From contig NZ_JAAQQU010000104.1 in assembly GCF_011742145.1 (NCBI RefSeq), positions 763,938 through 827,937 on the forward strand: a stretch of DNA of 64,000 nt. The letters are read 5' to 3'. Position 1 is the stretch's first letter. Every line of letters begins with the position of its first letter. The notes under the pieces were generated by a model. It was not told where the DNA came from. It saw only the letters and a program-made list of their open reading frames with translations, and did not search any database. A program made the position numbers and the translations under genes. The stretch comes from Flavobacterium sp. J49 (GTDB lineage: Bacteria; Bacteroidota; Bacteroidia; Flavobacteriales; Flavobacteriaceae). Shown here piece after piece: positions 61,906 to 64,000 of this stretch.

Positions 61906-62448
61906 TTAACGTCTTAATTTATTCAGCTTCTTTTCTGTTTTATCAAGGTCTTCTTGTAACTCTTGAATTCTGATTTGTTGTTTGCTGATTTTGATGTTTT
62001 CTTTTTCAATTTCAATATCGCCTAGCTTTCCTTTTCGTTTGTTCTTTTCGAGTTTCTCTTGCATTTTTTGAAGGTCTTTTTTCTCTTTGATAAGCTTCTC
62101 TTTGATTTTGATTAAGTCCTTCTCTCCTGAAGCAATTTTCTTTTGTTCTTTGGCAAATTGCTTTTGTTCTTTCTCCAGCTTTCTTTGCTGTTTATCTAAA
62201 GCTTTAGCTTGTTTTTCAGCCGCTTTTTTCATTTTCTCGGCCTCTTTTTGTTTTTGTAAAGCTGCTTTCTGGATGGCTGCTGATTGTTCCGGAGACAAAG
62301 TTCCCGCTTTATCTTTGGCTTTTTGAAGCTCAATTTGCTTTAAAGCAATGGAATCTGTGGTGATTGCAACAGTGTCTTTGGCCACTTGAGCACTTAAGGA
62401 AAAACTACCTAAAGCGATTAATAATAAAAAAGGAAATTTTGTTTTCAT
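61906..62448 (-). CDS. Exported coiled-coil protein of unknown function
   Basis: A 180-residue protein with a Sec signal (ends SFSLSAQ, residue 21). From about residue 35 to the end it is almost entirely K, E, Q, L, A and I, forming a long continuous coiled coil (for example QKEAEKMKKAAEKQAKALD). There are no cysteines, no globular domain and no membrane segment after the signal. I do not recognise a family. It is a single gene with a -7 box at 62473-62480. It lies after rodA and is convergent with the protease gene. Periplasmic structural or scaffold function is a guess. Confidence 0.75.
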   Translation of the reverse strand: MKTKFPFLLLIALGSFSLSAQVAKDTVAITTDSIALKQIELQKAKDKAGTLSPEQSAAIQKAALQKQKEAEKMKKAAEKQAKALDKQQRKLEKEQKQFAKEQKKIASGEKDLIKIKEKLIKEKKDLQKMQEKLEKNKRKGKLGDIEIEKENIKISKQQIRIQELQEDLDKTEKKLNKLRR

Positions 62449-62472
62449 GACTTGAAATTTTTAGTGTAATCC

Positions 62473-62480
62473 CAAAGTTA
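62473..62480 (-). promoter_or_regulatory. -7 box of the coiled-coil protein gene
   Basis: Minus strand reads TAACTTTG, a full -7 match, 24 bp before the start codon and just after the rodA stop. Confidence 0.45.
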
Positions 62481-62497
62481 CAAAAACCATTCCTAAA

Positions 62498-63760
62498 TTA
62501 CCATTCATTCACTTTGTTTGCATCCATCTTAAGGAAAATGAAAAGTAAAATGGTGAATCCCCATAGTCCGGAGCCGCCATAAGAGAAGAAAGGCAATGGC
62601 ACTCCAATCGTAGGGAAAACCCCAACGACCATTGCGATATTGACAAAGAAATGGATAAAGAGTATTCCGGCAACACAATACCCATAAACCCGACTGAATT
62701 TGGTCTTCTGTCGCTCGGCGAGATAGATGATTCGAATAATCAGAATTACAAATAAGGCAATCACAAACAGCGAACCGGTGAATCCCCATTCTTCTCCAAC
62801 AGTAGTGAAAATATAATCGGTGTGTTGTTCGGGTACAAATCCGCCTTTGGTTTGTGTGCCTTCGAGATAGCCTTTTCCAAACCAACCTCCGGAACCAATA
62901 GCAATCTCAGATTGATTGGTGTTATAGCCAACTCCTTTCATGTCGACTTCTTTGCCCAAAAGAATATTAAAACGGTCGCGGTGGTGTTGCTTGAATACAT
63001 TTTCGAAAACATAGTCTACAGAAAAAACATAGCCCGAGATAAGAACCAAAATGATACTGCTCAATAGCCAGTTTCGGTCTATGATACGGCTTCTGTAATA
63101 AACAAAAAGAATGACAGCCAAAGCTATACCGATTAGCGCCAAAGGTTTAATAATTAAGGCTAAAACAAACAAAACAATAGCGATAAAACCCGTCCAAACA
63201 TACCAAGAAGGCAAACCTTCTCGGTAAAGAACCAAAATGAAAACGGTATAAATCAAAGCACTTCCGGGATCGGGTTGGGGCAATATTAACATGACCGGAA
63301 GAAAGATGATAATCATCGCTTGGATTTGTCGGTTAAAGTCTTTTAAATTAACTTGTACATCGCTTAGGTATTTGGCTAAAGCCAAAGAAGTAGCGGCTTT
63401 GGCAAACTCCGACGGTTGTAGTGTAAAACTTCCTATGGCATACCAACACCGTTGTCCGGCAATGGTTTTTCCAAAGAGAAATAATCCTACTAAGGATACT
63501 AGTGCAATGGCAAAAATGATACTGGAGTACTTTTCGTAAAACTTGGCGTCAATAGAAAGCACCACGAAAATCATCGGAATTGAAAAGAGGATGAACAAAA
63601 ATTGCTTCCCGTAAATTTGACTGAAATCAAAAATGGAAGTTTCCTGCTCTATGGAAGACAACGATGACGAATAAATATTGAGCCAACCCATAATCACCAA
63701 GATGATATAGATGACAACACTTATCCAATCCAAGTTATTTGTTACACTTTGATTTTTCAT
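62498..63760 (-). CDS. rodA: Rod shape-determining protein RodA
   Basis: A 420-residue SEDS-family peptidoglycan glycosyltransferase of the elongation machinery, with about ten membrane helices. Family features include QRCWYAIGSFTLQPSEFAK, QPDPGSALIYTV, EQHTDYIFTTVGEEWGF (with the conserved periplasmic Glu and Asp) and GVPLPFFSYGGSGLW near the C-terminus. It should polymerise glycan strands together with PBP2, whose gene ends 12 bp upstream on the same strand. This is the usual mre-mrd order. Confidence 0.95.
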   Translation of the reverse strand: MKNQSVTNNLDWISVVIYIILVIMGWLNIYSSSLSSIEQETSIFDFSQIYGKQFLFILFSIPMIFVVLSIDAKFYEKYSSIIFAIALVSLVGLFLFGKTIAGQRCWYAIGSFTLQPSEFAKAATSLALAKYLSDVQVNLKDFNRQIQAMIIIFLPVMLILPQPDPGSALIYTVFILVLYREGLPSWYVWTGFIAIVLFVLALIIKPLALIGIALAVILFVYYRSRIIDRNWLLSSIILVLISGYVFSVDYVFENVFKQHHRDRFNILLGKEVDMKGVGYNTNQSEIAIGSGGWFGKGYLEGTQTKGGFVPEQHTDYIFTTVGEEWGFTGSLFVIALFVILIIRIIYLAERQKTKFSRVYGYCVAGILFIHFFVNIAMVVGVFPTIGVPLPFFSYGGSGLWGFTILLFIFLKMDANKVNEW

Positions 63761-63772
63761 GGTCTGTAGAAA

Positions 63773-64000
63773 TTAATTTTGTGGAGTCGTACTCTTTTTA
63801 ATTCCGTTGGTGTCTTTTACTGTTGGTTTTATGGGCGTTTTAATGCTTTTGTTTATCAAAGTGTCTTTTATCGGATTGGTGATGTATTTGTTGTACTCTG
63901 CCTGAAGACTTCCTTCTAACATTCGCTTTTCTAAATCTTTGCGGGTAATTTTTCTTTTGATGTATTTTTCAATCATCAAACTCGTTATCGGTCCGGCCCA
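63773..64000 (-). CDS. mrdA: Penicillin-binding protein 2, C-terminal fragment
   Basis: Only the last 75 codons are in the window; the gene runs off the right edge. The fragment begins WAGPITSLMIEKYIKRKI, which matches the C-terminal end of the PBP2 transpeptidase domain (the LMIEKYL-type motif), followed by a hydrophilic tail rich in K, T and N. PBP2 cross-links the glycan made by RodA. Identification rests on this short tail and on the 12-bp spacing to rodA. The catalytic Ser motif lies outside the window. Confidence 0.85.
   Translation of the reverse strand, partial: WAGPITSLMIEKYIKRKITRKDLEKRMLEGSLQAEYNKYITNPIKDTLINKSIKTPIKPTVKDTNGIKKSTTPQN

Overview
The window looks like a chromosomal segment of a Flavobacterium-like member of the Bacteroidetes. 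The evidence is AT-rich DNA, SusC/SusD proteins, two proteins with C-terminal type IX secretion (T9SS) sorting domains, flavobacterial promoters (TTG, about 19 bases, TAnnTTTG), a class II HMG-CoA reductase mevalonate route, and almost no Shine-Dalgarno sites. I see no phage, transposase, integrase, CRISPR array or rRNA.

Layout: 0.25-4.2 kb holds an unknown membrane-anchored protein, a DUF885 lipoprotein, a SnoaL-like protein and an rRNA pseudouridine synthase. 4.4-7.4 kb is an isoprenoid operon: mevalonate diphosphate decarboxylase, a mevalonate kinase-type GHMP kinase and a UbiA prenyltransferase. TspO and a large T9SS-secreted protein with three CUB-like repeats follow. 11.3-34.2 kb is a starch/maltodextrin locus. 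Its left arm (minus strand) encodes an MFS permease, beta-phosphoglucomutase, a GH65 phosphorylase, a GH13 neopullulanase type, GH31, a GH13 lipoprotein, a glycerophosphodiesterase and a flavoprotein. A LacI-type regulator sits in the middle. The right arm (plus strand) encodes SusC, SusD, SusE and a T9SS-secreted amylase. The inferred scheme is: the extracellular amylase cuts starch, SusCDE import oligosaccharides, periplasmic GH13/GH31 enzymes trim them, the MFS permease takes up maltose, and GH65 plus beta-phosphoglucomutase convert it to glucose and glucose-6-phosphate.

34.4-39.4 kb has an AsmA-like protein, HMG-CoA reductase and a GYDIA-family GHMP kinase, so the mevalonate genes occur in two clusters either side of the starch locus. 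39.5-47.0 kb is an envelope operon on the minus strand (CoaX, outer-membrane protein, TPR protein, LptC, small membrane protein, CNNM/CorC protein, and a PpiD-like foldase after a gap). tRNA-Phe follows, then a peptide-use cluster (DPP-IV and three POT transporters), a thioredoxin-like protein, ComEC, an NlpC/P60 lipoprotein, LpxB, SurE, a C-terminal processing protease, a coiled-coil protein, RodA and the 3' end of PBP2.

Two observations deserve most attention. One is a GxxExxY gene inside the starch operon, surrounded by a family of short, partly palindromic repeats that also supply the signal-peptide n-region of the next enzyme. The other is a perfect 14-bp LacI-type operator midway between divergent promoters, with a weaker copy ahead of the permease operon. 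Most of the remainder is ordinary flavobacterial core genome.
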